Made by a program: the position numbers and the translations under genes. Of a DNA stretch of 64,000 nt, positions 9,120 through 17,337 are shown one piece after another (position 1 is the first letter of the stretch; the number at the start of each line of letters is the position of its first letter). Source of the DNA: Pseudarthrobacter sp. L1SW (GTDB lineage: Bacteria; Actinomycetota; Actinomycetes; Actinomycetales; Micrococcaceae); contig NZ_CP078079.1 of NCBI RefSeq assembly GCF_020809045.1, positions 2,914,001-2,978,000 on the forward strand, given 5' to 3'. The notes beneath the pieces are model-generated. The model worked only from the letters and a program-made list of their open reading frames with translations, was not told the origin of the DNA and did not search any database.

Positions 9120-10337
9120 ATGTCTGCCGCCCGCGTTTCCCAGCGCATTTCCGCCATTGCCGAATCCGCAACCCTCGCCGTTGATGCCAAGGCGAAGGCG
9201 CTGAAGGCAGCAGGACGGCCGGTTATTGGCTTCGGTGCGGGTGAACCCGACTTTCCCACCCCGGACTACATCGTCCAGGCTGCCATCGAAGCGGCAAGCC
9301 AGCCCAAGTACCACCGCTACTCCCCTGCTGGCGGGCTGCCCGAGCTGAAGAAGGCCATCGCCGAGAAGACCCTGCGGGACTCCGGCTACGCCGTCGAGCC
9401 TTCCCAGGTCCTGGTGACCAACGGCGGCAAGCAGGCCGTCTACAACACCTTCGCCACGTTGGTTGACCCGGGCGATGAGGTCATTGTTCCCACTCCTTTC
9501 TGGACCACCTACCCGGAGGCCATCCGGCTCGCCGGCGGCGTGCCCGTGGAGGTCTTCGCCGGACCGGAGCAGGACTACCTCGTCACGGTTGAACAGCTTG
9601 AGGCTGCTGTCACGGACAGGACGAAGATCCTGCTGTTCGTCTCGCCGTCGAACCCTACCGGTTCTGTCTACTCCCCCGGGCAGGTGGCCGAGATCGGCAA
9701 GTGGGCAGCGGCGAAGGGCCTGTGGGTGGTCACCGACGAGATCTACGAGCACCTGACCTATGACGGCGTTCCCTTCACGTCCGTCGCAACCGCCGCCCCC
9801 GAGCTGGGCGACAAGGTGGTCATCCTCAACGGTGTTGCCAAGACCTACGCCATGACCGGGTGGCGCGTGGGCTGGATGATCGGCCCGGCCGACGTCATCA
9901 AGGCCGCCACCAACCTGCAGTCGCACGCCACGTCCAACGTTTCCAACATCATGCAGATTGCCGCCCTCGCCGCGGTGTCCGGCCCGTTGACCGCCGTCGA
10001 CGAGATGAAGGTTGCTTTCGACCGCCGCCGCAAAGCCATTGTCGCGGGCCTGAACGCCATCGACGGGGTGGAATGCCCGACGCCGAAGGGCGCCTTTTAC
10101 GTGTACGCGGATGTCCGCGCGCTGCTGGGCAAGGAATTTCCGACGGCGTCCGGCACCGCCACGCCGCAGACCTCCGCCGAGCTGGCTGCATTGATCCTGG
10201 ACGAGGTTGAGGTGGCAGTGGTTCCCGGCGAGGCCTTCGGCCCCTCCGGTTTCCTCCGCCTTTCCTACGCGTTGGGCGACGACGACCTGGCCACAGGTGT
10301 GCAGCGCCTGCAGGACTTCCTGGGTAAGGCGCAGTAA
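9120..10337 (+). CDS. aspC: Pyridoxal-phosphate aminotransferase, aspartate aminotransferase type
   Basis: A 405-residue fold-type I aminotransferase that probably moves the amino group between aspartate and 2-oxoglutarate. The cofactor lysine is Lys241 in [21 protein letters not shown] at 177-181 and Asp206 in TDEIYEHL hold the cofactor. The FLRLSYA segment near the C-terminus carries the carboxylate-binding arginine. I chose the ATG at 9120 to match the family N-terminus ([17 protein letters not shown]). A longer upstream frame would cross the probable promoter. Other amino-acid substrates (Ala, aromatic) cannot be excluded. Confidence 0.88.
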   Translation: MSAARVSQRISAIAESATLAVDAKAKALKAAGRPVIGFGAGEPDFPTPDYIVQAAIEAASQPKYHRYSPAGGLPELKKAIAEKTLRDSGYAVEPSQVLVTNGGKQAVYNTFATLVDPGDEVIVPTPFWTTYPEAIRLAGGVPVEVFAGPEQDYLVTVEQLEAAVTDRTKILLFVSPSNPTGSVYSPGQVAEIGKWAAAKGLWVVTDEIYEHLTYDGVPFTSVATAAPELGDKVVILNGVAKTYAMTGWRVGWMIGPADVIKAATNLQSHATSNVSNIMQIAALAAVSGPLTAVDEMKVAFDRRRKAIVAGLNAIDGVECPTPKGAFYVYADVRALLGKEFPTASGTATPQTSAELAALILDEVEVAVVPGEAFGPSGFLRLSYALGDDDLATGVQRLQDFLGKAQ

Positions 10338-10339
10338 GA

Positions 10340-10470
10340 CCCTCTCTCACTTAACGCGGGAAAAACGCAAACGCTCTATCACTCCCTTCGGGAGAGTGAT
10401 AGAGCGTTTGGGTTTAATGCGCATCGAGTGAGAGAGCGTCGGGGGAAAAGCCGCGTCAAGTGAGAGAGGG
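10340..10470. repeat. 131-bp nested inverted-repeat element
   Basis: Outer arms 10340-10359 and 10451-10470 are inverted 20-mers with one mismatch. Inside lies a second, perfect 15-bp inverted repeat (10369-10383 and 10395-10409) with a CCCTTCGGG loop. A further direct AGTGAGAGAGCG lies near 10427. In all, five copies of a motif like AGTGAKAGAGSG occur, two on one strand and three on the other. It fills the whole gap between two convergent genes. Confidence 0.75.
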
Positions 10471-10476
10471 ACTGGG

Positions 10477-11166
10477 TCAGAGGAGGCGGCGTTCGGCGGC
10501 CCACTTGGTCAGCTCGTGGCGGCTGGACAGCTGGAGTTTGCGGAGCACTGCCGAGACGTGGGTTTCCACCGTCTTGATGCTGATGAAGAGCTCCTTGGCC
10601 ACTTCCTTGTAGCTGTAACCGCGGGCGATGAGGCGCATCACCTCGAGCTCCCGCGCGGAGAGCCTGTCCAGCTCGTCATCGGCGATGTCCGCTGGCGCGG
10701 TGCCAAAGGCGTCCAGGACAAAACCGGCCAGCCGCGGCGAGAAGACGGCGTCTCCCCCGGCCACCCGGTATACGGCGTCGGTGATTTCGGCCCCGGAGAT
10801 GGTCTTGGTGACGTAGCCCCGGGCTCCGGCCCGGATGACCGCCACCACGTCCTCCGCGGCGTCGGAGACGCTGAGCGCCAGGAACCTCGTAGTGGACAGG
10901 AGGGCGGCAGAGCCGGCGATGACCTCCCGGCCACCGCCGCCGAGGCCGCCGGGGAGGTGGACATCCAGCAGCACCACGTCCGGCCGCTCCTGCGCGATGA
11001 CGGCGATGGCTTGCTCCACCGTGGCAGCTTCGCCCACCACCTGGACGCTGGGGTCGAGGTCCGCTTTCAACCCCGAACGGAAAATCGCATGATCGTCCAC
11101 GAGCACCACCCGGACAGACTGTGCGGCGCGGCCGGTCCCGCTGCCGGCTCCTTGTGCTGGGTTCAT
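10477..11166 (-). CDS. LuxR/NarL-family response regulator
   Basis: A 229-residue regulator. The receiver domain has acidic residues DD at 24-25, the phospho-acceptor Asp68 in VVLLDVHLPG, and the conserved lysine in ARGYVTKTIS. A LuxR helix-turn-helix occupies the last 65 residues (LSARELEVMRLIARGYSYKE, then KTVETHVSAVLRKL). Its ATG overlaps the kinase stop by 4 bp, so kinase and regulator are made together. The likely targets are the divergent PspC/LiaF genes at 12715-14860. It resembles LiaR/VraR-type envelope-stress regulators. Confidence 0.9.
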   Translation of the reverse strand: MNPAQGAGSGTGRAAQSVRVVLVDDHAIFRSGLKADLDPSVQVVGEAATVEQAIAVIAQERPDVVLLDVHLPGGLGGGGREVIAGSAALLSTTRFLALSVSDAAEDVVAVIRAGARGYVTKTISGAEITDAVYRVAGGDAVFSPRLAGFVLDAFGTAPADIADDELDRLSARELEVMRLIARGYSYKEVAKELFISIKTVETHVSAVLRKLQLSSRHELTKWAAERRLL

Positions 11167-12590
11167 GGCTTGCCTTCCATGTTCTGCAGTTGCTTGTCCG
11201 CCTGCGCGGCCGGGAATCCCAGCCGGACTTCCGTGCCTTCACTGGTGCTGGTGATGATGGCCGAGCCTCCGTGCCGGTTCATCCGGCCGATAATGGATTC
11301 CCGCACGCCCAGCCGGTCTTCGGGGACATCCTGGAGCTCGAAGCCGGGGCCGCGGTCCTTGACGAACACTTCGGCGCGTCCGCCGGTGACCTCAAGATAG
11401 ACCGCAACCGCACCGCCGCCGTGCCGGGAGGCGTTAAGCATGGCCTCACGGCTGGCCTGGATCAGCGCTTCGTGGCCTTCGGTGACTGCAGTGTCTCCCA
11501 CGCTGACCACCTCCACCGCGTTGCCCAGCAGGTCCTCAACTTCCGCGGCGACTGCCTTGATCCTGTCCGAGAGCTGCCCGGCGTCCTTTCCGGGGTCCTC
11601 GAACAGCCAGCCCCGGAGTTCGCGCTCCTGCGCCCGGGCCAGGCGGATGACGTCGTGCTCGTTTGCGGCGCGCCGCTGGATGAGTGCCAGCGTCTGCAGT
11701 ACCGAATCGTGGAGGTGTGCCGCGATTTCCGCGCGTTCGGTTTCGCGGATCCTGCCCGCGCGCTCAGCTTCGAGGTCCCGCCAGAACTTCAGCGCCCACG
11801 GCAGCAGGACCAGCACCACCCCGCCAAGAACCGCCACGGATGCCAGCAGCGCCAGCCAGGTCTGCTCCCAGGAACCGGAACCGGACACCATCACCAGGAC
11901 GCCTGCCACCACCAATGCCAGGCCGGCGGCAAGCCGGGCCCAGCCGCCCGCCTGGTTGGCTTTGGTCTTGTCCACCAGCCCGGCCCTCCGGGTCTCATCA
12001 AGCTGCATCCACGCGATGGAGGCTCCGCCCAGGACCGCAGCCGCGGGAATGATGGTTCCCAGCGGGACGTCGACGCCCAGCAGCTGCGCGCTCAGGATGC
12101 CCGCCACCAGGAGCAGCCCCACACCGAGCAGGATCTCCTTGCCGTACCGCATCTCGCGGAAGCGGAACCACGGCGCGGGCACGGCCTCCGCGGGGAGCGC
12201 GGCGCCAGGAACATTGCCCGGGCCGGCATCCGCCGGCGGCGCGCCTAATCCGGCGCCGCCCGTCCCGGCTCCTGCTGTCCCGGCGCCGCCCGCTCCTTGA
12301 AGGTGCTCCACCGGGATCCCGGCGGGCACGGGCTCGAGGCTCACGGCTGGAGCAATGGGCGACGCCGGCCGCCGTTCCTGGCGCCGGGCGCTTTCGTAGG
12401 CGGTGGGCACCATAATCCAGAGCCAGGCGTAAAACACGACGCCGGCCCCTCCTGCGAATGACGCCAGCACCATCGCCACGCGCACGGTATTCACCGGCAG
12501 CCCAAGATGGGCAGCGAGGCCTGAGCAGACGCCCGCGATGAAGCGGTCGCTGCTCCGGACCAGCGGCGGGCGGGCGGGGGCGGATGTCAT
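11163..12590 (-). CDS. PspC-domain sensor histidine kinase
   Basis: A 475-residue membrane kinase. Residues 10-65 form a PspC domain (SSDRFIAGVCSGLAAHLG with a membrane helix). A Gly/Ala/Pro linker (80-135) and about four further membrane helices (152-265) follow. The HisKA_3 site is EIAAHLHDSVLQTL with the phospho-accepting His294. The ATP-binding domain has SREAMLNASRHG and KDRGPGFEL. A PspC module as the kinase's own sensing end suggests it senses membrane state or PspC partners directly. TTGGAT ends 6 nt before the ATG, so the mRNA may be leaderless. It overlaps the regulator gene by ATGA. Confidence 0.88.
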   Translation of the reverse strand: MTSAPARPPLVRSSDRFIAGVCSGLAAHLGLPVNTVRVAMVLASFAGGAGVVFYAWLWIMVPTAYESARRQERRPASPIAPAVSLEPVPAGIPVEHLQGAGGAGTAGAGTGGAGLGAPPADAGPGNVPGAALPAEAVPAPWFRFREMRYGKEILLGVGLLLVAGILSAQLLGVDVPLGTIIPAAAVLGGASIAWMQLDETRRAGLVDKTKANQAGGWARLAAGLALVVAGVLVMVSGSGSWEQTWLALLASVAVLGGVVLVLLPWALKFWRDLEAERAGRIRETERAEIAAHLHDSVLQTLALIQRRAANEHDVIRLARAQERELRGWLFEDPGKDAGQLSDRIKAVAAEVEDLLGNAVEVVSVGDTAVTEGHEALIQASREAMLNASRHGGGAVAVYLEVTGGRAEVFVKDRGPGFELQDVPEDRLGVRESIIGRMNRHGGSAIITSTSEGTEVRLGFPAAQADKQLQNMEGKP

Positions 12591-12714
12591 GGTTCAATCC
12601 AAGCACGGATCAGGGCAGCCCGGACCGGGTTGGCACGGGAACCGGGGGCCTCTCAGGGACGGCTCAGGGTGTCCCCCAGTAGAGCGGACAGGGAGGCAGC
12701 GGCAGGATCGAGGT

Positions 12715-14301
12715 ATGAACTCGCTAACCCCAAACCCCCATGACGGCCAGCCGGACGAGCCCCCAACCAGCCCGGAAAAAGAAAACCCCACGGAGCCGCT
12801 CCCCCGGCGGGAAAACCCAACGCAGCCCCTGGTGCCGCATCCTTCCCCGTCCGCATCTTCACAGGAGTCCTCCACGCCGGGCCCGGCACAGGACACGGCC
12901 TTCGGCACGCAGCAGGAATCCGCCCAGGACTATCCGCATGCTCCCCGGTCCCAGGATCCTCCGCGGCAGGAAACCCCGGGCGGAGGCGGCTACTCCTATG
13001 CCGGGATCCCGGGCCAGCAAACTGATTTCTTCACCTGGGTCCGCAGCCAGGGAATAACGCGCGGCCAGGACCGCTGGGTGGGCGGCGTTTCCAGCGGCAT
13101 CGCGCAACGTATGGGAATCGACCCCTTGATTGTCCGCGGCATCTTCATCATCCTTGCCCTCTTCGCCGGGATCGGCGTGCTCCTCTACGGCCTTGCCTGG
13201 GCCTTCCTGCCCGAGCCCGACGGGCGGATCCACGTCCAGGAGGCCGGCGCGGGGCGCTGGACCACCGGCATGACGGGTTCCCTGATCGCGGTCGTGGCAG
13301 GATTCAGCGGCCTCGGCAACGGCTTCTGGGGCTGGGGCAACCAGGGTGTGGGCCCCTTCCTGTGGTCCCTTTTGTGGGTTGGCGGTGCCATCTACCTGGT
13401 CTATTACCTGGTGCAGCGCAACAAAACAGCCGCCGGCACGCCGACGCATTCCGCCGCGGCCGGCACCACCGCCTACTCAGCGGGCACGTCCACCCCAACG
13501 ACGCCGCCATACTCGGACGTCGCCGGCAGCGGCCCCTTTGCCGGCAACGCGTACGGAGGCAGCGGTACAGGCAGCGCCACAGGCGCCGGTTCCGGCGGTG
13601 GCGGATGGGCCGGCGGCGGGTACGGCGGCAGCCAGCCCTCGCCTGTTCCACCCCCCGCACCCAAGGTGCGGGCCGCAGGTCCCGGCACACCCGCCGTCGC
13701 AATCGCCGCAGGCAGTGCCCTGTTGGTGGGCGCTGGCCTGAAAGCCCTGGACATCACCAACGTGATCGACCTCGGTAACTCCGCCAATGCAGTTGCCTGG
13801 GCCAGCGCGGCAGCCGTCCTGGGCCTGGGCATCCTCATCCTTGGCCTCCGCGGCCGCACCGCCGGAATCCTCTCGTTCTTGGCGGTGGCGGCCCTGATCA
13901 CAGGGGGAATCTTCAACGTGGTGGGCAACAACGGAGACCGCGTCCGCTTCCAGCAGGTTGACTGGGCGCCGACGAGCATCCAGCAGGCCAGCGGCGGGTT
14001 CGACATCACGGCCGGCAGCGGAACCGTGGACCTCACGGCCATGTCCCTGGATACTCCGCTCACGTCGGAGGTCCGCGTCCCCCTGGACATCACCGCCAGC
14101 AACGTCACGGTGATCATTCCGGGCGACGTGCCCGTGGACATCAAGGCAGACATGACCCTCGGAAACCTGAACGAACGAGGGAACCAACGGGGCGGCATCA
14201 CCACCCGGCAAAGCAGCTACAACTCCGACAAGCCCGGCAGCCATCTGGTCGTCCAGATCAACGGCACCGTCAGCAACGTCACCATCCAGGAAGGCAACTG
14301 A
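12715..14301 (+). CDS. PspC domain protein with LiaF-like C-terminus
   Basis: A 528-residue membrane protein. The first 100 residues are a Pro/Gln/Ser-rich cytoplasmic tail. A PspC domain follows (RGQDRWVGGVSSGIAQRMG) with its helix. Next come more membrane helices and a Gly/Ser-rich linker. The C-terminal 115 residues form a beta-rich domain with VPLDITASNVTVIIPGDVPV, like the LiaF/DUF2154 antibiotic-response domain. LiaF proteins restrain LiaRS-type kinases, so this is a plausible brake on the divergent PspC kinase. I chose the ATG at 12715, with AGGA upstream; the frame stays open further left across the kinase promoter. Confidence 0.8.
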   Translation: MNSLTPNPHDGQPDEPPTSPEKENPTEPLPRRENPTQPLVPHPSPSASSQESSTPGPAQDTAFGTQQESAQDYPHAPRSQDPPRQETPGGGGYSYAGIPGQQTDFFTWVRSQGITRGQDRWVGGVSSGIAQRMGIDPLIVRGIFIILALFAGIGVLLYGLAWAFLPEPDGRIHVQEAGAGRWTTGMTGSLIAVVAGFSGLGNGFWGWGNQGVGPFLWSLLWVGGAIYLVYYLVQRNKTAAGTPTHSAAAGTTAYSAGTSTPTTPPYSDVAGSGPFAGNAYGGSGTGSATGAGSGGGGWAGGGYGGSQPSPVPPPAPKVRAAGPGTPAVAIAAGSALLVGAGLKALDITNVIDLGNSANAVAWASAAAVLGLGILILGLRGRTAGILSFLAVAALITGGIFNVVGNNGDRVRFQQVDWAPTSIQQASGGFDITAGSGTVDLTAMSLDTPLTSEVRVPLDITASNVTVIIPGDVPVDIKADMTLGNLNERGNQRGGITTRQSSYNSDKPGSHLVVQINGTVSNVTIQEGN

Positions 14302-14302
14302 C

Positions 14303-14602
14303 ATGAGCAGCCAAACTCCGGGCCCAAACCCGTACGTTCCGGATCCCTATGCGCAGGCAAGCACGACGGCGGCAGGCGCCTCTCCTGCCCCAGCTTCCGG
14401 GGCACGCGTGGGAACCATCGTCTGGGGCCTGATCGTCCTGGCCCTCGCCGCACTGATCATCATCGCCCAACTGGGCATCGTCACCCTCAACGGGACCTAC
14501 GTCCTGATAGGACTGATGATCGGAGCGGGCGCGGCCCTGGTGCTGGGCGGCCTCCTGTCCGCCCGGAAACGTGACAACAACCCAACAACACGGAAGTCTT
14601 GA
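14303..14602 (+). CDS. Small two-helix membrane protein of the PspC locus
   Basis: A 99-residue protein starting 1 bp after the previous stop. The first 33 residues are Pro/Ser/Ala-rich and polar. Two membrane helices follow (IVWGLIVLALAALIIIAQLG, then VLIGLMIGAGAALVLGGLL) and a basic end. No named domain is recognised. The close packing between the PspC/LiaF-like gene and the stand-alone PspC gene puts it in the same envelope-stress operon. It may be a membrane partner or chaperone of those proteins, which is inference only. Confidence 0.7.
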   Translation: MSSQTPGPNPYVPDPYAQASTTAAGASPAPASGARVGTIVWGLIVLALAALIIIAQLGIVTLNGTYVLIGLMIGAGAALVLGGLLSARKRDNNPTTRKS

Positions 14603-14605
14603 ATC

Positions 14606-14860
14606 ATGGACAAGTTTTTCAGCATCGTCAGGGGCCTCGGCCTGAAACGCGGACCGGAACGCTGGCTCGGAGGCGTGCTGGGAGGCATAGCGGCCAAGCT
14701 CAACGTGGACGTCGCCTTCGTCCGCATCGCATTCCTGGTCTTCTGCCTGCTCCCCGGCCCGGCCGTCATCTTCTACCTCCTGGCCTGGGCGGTCCTCCCG
14801 GACCAGAAGGACGTCATCCCGCTCCAGGTATTCCTCGAGAGGAGGTCCCTGAACGGCTAG
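14606..14860 (+). CDS. Stand-alone PspC domain protein
   Basis: An 84-residue protein that is little more than a PspC domain. LGLKRGPERWLGGVLGGIAA is followed by VDVAFVRIAFLVFCLLPGPA and a second hydrophobic run ending in WAVLPDQKD. PspC proteins sit in the inner membrane and signal envelope damage. It starts 3 bp after the previous gene and is the third PspC module in this locus. A strong hairpin at 14886-14922 closes the operon. It could compete with the kinase's own PspC domain; nothing in the sequence shows this directly. Confidence 0.82.
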   Translation: MDKFFSIVRGLGLKRGPERWLGGVLGGIAAKLNVDVAFVRIAFLVFCLLPGPAVIFYLLAWAVLPDQKDVIPLQVFLERRSLNG

Positions 14861-14885
14861 GAACCGTCCCCGGCAACAGCATTCA

Positions 14886-14922
14886 AAGGCCCCCGCTCCG
14901 ACTGAAACGGAGCGGGGGCCTT
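14886..14922 (+). terminator. Terminator of the PspC operon
   Basis: Perfect 15-bp arms (AAGGCCCCCGCTCCG and complement) around ACTGAAA, followed by TTGTG. It lies 25 bp after the PspC stop and before pfkA. Confidence 0.85.
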
Positions 14923-14933
14923 GTGTAACCGGT

Positions 14934-14964
14934 TTGTGTCGTACCCCACACACGCCACTAGACT
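14934..14964 (+). promoter_or_regulatory. Candidate promoter of pfkA
   Basis: A clear TAGACT -10 (14959-14964) lies 60 bp before pfkA. The only -35 candidate is a weak TTGTGT with 19-bp spacing, so the -10 is the firmer part of the call. Confidence 0.4.
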
Positions 14965-15024
14965 CTATGTGAGCTCAGCGTGGCGCTCTGCCTGTAAACC
15001 CTCTCCCCAGGATTTGAGCGAGAC

Positions 15025-16050
15025 ATGAAAATTGGAATCCTTACCAGCGGTGGCGACTGCCCCGGATTGAACGCGGTCATCCGCGGCGCCGTCCTCAAAG
15101 GCATCGCTATCCATGGCCACGAGTTCGTTGGTTTCCTCGACGGCTGGCGCGGCGTTGTTGAGGGCGACATCATCGACATCCCCCGGACCATGGTCCGCGG
15201 CATCGCCAAGCAGGGCGGCACCATCCTTGGCACCTCACGCACCAATCCGTTCGAAAACGGCGGCGGCCCTGAGGTCATCAAGGCCCACATGGACCGGCTG
15301 GGAATTGATGCCATCATCGCAATCGGCGGTGAGGGAACCCTGGCCGCGGCGAAGCGCCTCACCGACGCTGGCCTGAAGATCGTGGGCGTCCCCAAGACCG
15401 TGGACAACGACCTTGACGCCACGGACTACACGTTCGGCTTCGACACCGCCGTGCAGATCGCCACCGAAGCGATCGACCGCCTGCGCACCACCGGCGAGTC
15501 CCACCACCGCTGCATGATTGCCGAAGTCATGGGCCGGCACGTGGGCTGGATCGCCCTTCACGCCGGCATGGCCGCCGGCGCCCACGCCATCCTCATCCCG
15601 GAGCAGAAAGTAAGCATCGACCAGATCACCGAATGGGTGAAGGAAGCCCATGCCCGCGGCCGTGCGCCGCTGGTGGTGGTGGCGGAAGGTTTCGTCCCGG
15701 AACACATGGAAACCCCGCATTCCGAGCGCGGCCTGGACACGTTCGGCCGGCCCCGCCTGGGCGGCATCGCAGACCAGCTCGCCCCGGAACTGGAAGCCCG
15801 GACCGGCATCGAGACCCGAGCCACCATCCTTGGCCACATCCAGCGCGGCGGCGTGCCCTCCGCTTTCGACCGCGTCCTGGCCACCCGCCTGGGCATGGCG
15901 GCCATCGACTCCGTGGTGGAAGGCTACTGGGGCACCATGGTGGCGCTCAAGGGGACGGACATCGAGCACGTTGCGTTCCAGGAGGCCCTCGGCCAGCTCA
16001 AAACGGTGCCGCAGAAGCGCTACGACGAAGCCGCCGTCCTGTTCGGCTGA
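15025..16050 (+). CDS. pfkA: 6-phosphofructokinase
   Basis: A 341-residue phosphofructokinase, the committed step of upper glycolysis. The GILTSGGDCPGLNAVIRG nucleotide loop is at residues 4-21 and the catalytic TVDND at 125-129. Donor choice depends on residues 104 and 124. Here GGEGT gives Gly104 (ATP type) while PKTVDND gives Lys124 (usually seen in the PPi type). That Gly/Lys pair is known in the actinobacterial group-III ATP enzymes, so ATP is the likely donor. GESHHRCMIAEVMGRHVGWIA supplies substrate contacts. It is transcribed alone. Confidence 0.93.
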   Translation: MKIGILTSGGDCPGLNAVIRGAVLKGIAIHGHEFVGFLDGWRGVVEGDIIDIPRTMVRGIAKQGGTILGTSRTNPFENGGGPEVIKAHMDRLGIDAIIAIGGEGTLAAAKRLTDAGLKIVGVPKTVDNDLDATDYTFGFDTAVQIATEAIDRLRTTGESHHRCMIAEVMGRHVGWIALHAGMAAGAHAILIPEQKVSIDQITEWVKEAHARGRAPLVVVAEGFVPEHMETPHSERGLDTFGRPRLGGIADQLAPELEARTGIETRATILGHIQRGGVPSAFDRVLATRLGMAAIDSVVEGYWGTMVALKGTDIEHVAFQEALGQLKTVPQKRYDEAAVLFG

Positions 16051-16137
16051 GTTGCCCCGGGACGCCGGCCCTCCATGTAAGTCCGGTTCTCCCTGGCGGC
16101 GCGTGTGGTCCTGTTCAGCGGCACGCGTTGCCCGCCC

Positions 16138-16143
16138 TAGGCT
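16138..16143 (+). promoter_or_regulatory. -10 element of a leaderless GNAT mRNA
   Basis: TAGGCT ends 6 nt before the ATG at 16150. The intervening GGAGGC looks like a ribosome-binding site but is too close to the start to act as one. Confidence 0.5.
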
Positions 16144-16149
16144 GGAGGC

Positions 16150-16866
16150 ATGACACTTGACCCCGGTTCCGCCGCCATCATCCAGCTCGCGTGGGCCCGG
16201 CACCTGGGACTCGACGACGACGCCTTTGGGTCCGCCCTGGCGTCCGGGGAACGGATCGTCCGCGCAGACAACGACGCGCGGACAGTGGAATTTGTCAGGC
16301 TCTTTGGCAGCTCTGCCCTGGTGGGGCCGCAGTGGGTCATTGACGCCGCGGAGGGCATCTCCGACGAGGAGATGGCCCAGCATGTCACGCTCCTGACGCT
16401 GACGCGGACCCACGGCGGCCACGGCCTGGGCGCAGCGGCCTTGTTCTTCGCTGACGACCTCCCCCTGAAGCAGCCCCCGGAAGAGATGACTGTTTCGCAC
16501 GGCAACCCGGAGGCTATCGAGCTGGAGGGCAACTGCCCGCCGGACGACGTCAATGAGGTGGGCCTGTCGGACCTTGAGAACCGCTACACGATCGTCCACG
16601 AAGTGGAGGGCCGGCGCGTGCCGCTTGCCTGCGGAGCCTACTCCGAGTGGGAGGGCCTGCTGGCCCACTTGGGTGTCCTGGTGGATCCGGAATGGCGGCG
16701 CCGGGGCCTGGGCACCCTGGCTGCCTCCATCGCCGCCCACGAGGCCCTGGCCGCCGGGCTTACCTTGCAATGGCGGACGGACGTCAGCAACACCGGAGCC
16801 TTGGCGCTGGCGCGCAAGCTCGGCATGTCAGCCGGCGGAATCCAGACCAGCGTCCACCTTGGCTGA
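16150..16866 (+). CDS. GNAT-family N-acetyltransferase
   Basis: A 238-residue protein whose C-terminal 90 residues are a GNAT domain. The strand LGVLVDPEWRRRGLGTLAAS carries the RRxGLG acetyl-CoA loop, and VSNTGALALARKLGM is the closing helix region. The N-terminal 130 residues (ARHLGLDDDAFGSAL onward) look like a degenerate first GNAT domain without a cofactor loop. It stands alone between pfkA and the convergent ankyrin gene. Substrate is unknown. Confidence 0.75.
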   Translation: MTLDPGSAAIIQLAWARHLGLDDDAFGSALASGERIVRADNDARTVEFVRLFGSSALVGPQWVIDAAEGISDEEMAQHVTLLTLTRTHGGHGLGAAALFFADDLPLKQPPEEMTVSHGNPEAIELEGNCPPDDVNEVGLSDLENRYTIVHEVEGRRVPLACGAYSEWEGLLAHLGVLVDPEWRRRGLGTLAASIAAHEALAAGLTLQWRTDVSNTGALALARKLGMSAGGIQTSVHLG

Positions 16867-16883
16867 CCCCGGACTGGCGCCGC

Positions 16884-16907
16884 GCCCGGTCACCCAAATG
16901 ACCGGGC
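16884..16907. terminator. Bidirectional hairpin between convergent genes
   Basis: GCCCGGTCA pairs with TGACCGGGC around CCCAAA. It lies between the GNAT stop and the ankyrin-gene stop (16918). There is no long T-tract, so its efficiency as a terminator is uncertain. Confidence 0.5.
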
Positions 16908-16917
16908 TGACGTCCAC

Positions 16918-17337
16918 CTAGCCCAGGAGATCTAGGATCTCCGCGCGGGCGAACATTTGGGCAGCTGCGCGCGCGGACGGCGAGCCCGCCTCCGGATCGG
17001 CTCCGGCGTCGAGCAGGACGCGGGCAACGTCCGTGTAGCCCTTGAATGCGGCGCCAGCGAGCGGGGTCTGGCCCCGGTCGTTGGCGGAGTTCGCGTCGGC
17101 ACCGTGTTTCAGGAGGAGCTGAACGGTCTCCGCGTGGCCGTGGTAGGCGGCCAGCATCAGCAGCGAGTCCCCCGCCGCATTGGTCAAGGTGGCGGGAGCA
17201 CCTGCGTCGAGATAGGCACGCAACAGTGCAGTCTCCCCCTCCCGCGCCGCCTGGAAAAGCGTCTGCGCCAAAGCCAGCGTCTCGTCGTCGGGCGCTGTGT
17301 TTTGCGTTGCTGGGTTCGGTTCGGCGTCTTCGGTCAT
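16918..17337 (-). CDS. Ankyrin repeat protein
   Basis: A 139-residue soluble protein built almost entirely of ankyrin repeats. Repeat cores are GDSLLMLAAYHGHAETVQLL, GQTPLAGAAFKGYTDVARVL and a degenerate N-terminal one (GETALLRAYLDAGA). Ankyrin repeats bind other proteins and have no activity of their own. Its ATG overlaps the ygfZ stop by 4 bp, so it is translated with the YgfZ protein. Small ankyrin proteins often act as regulators or inhibitors of a neighbouring enzyme, but no partner is shown here. Confidence 0.85.
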   Translation of the reverse strand: MTEDAEPNPATQNTAPDDETLALAQTLFQAAREGETALLRAYLDAGAPATLTNAAGDSLLMLAAYHGHAETVQLLLKHGADANSANDRGQTPLAGAAFKGYTDVARVLLDAGADPEAGSPSARAAAQMFARAEILDLLG

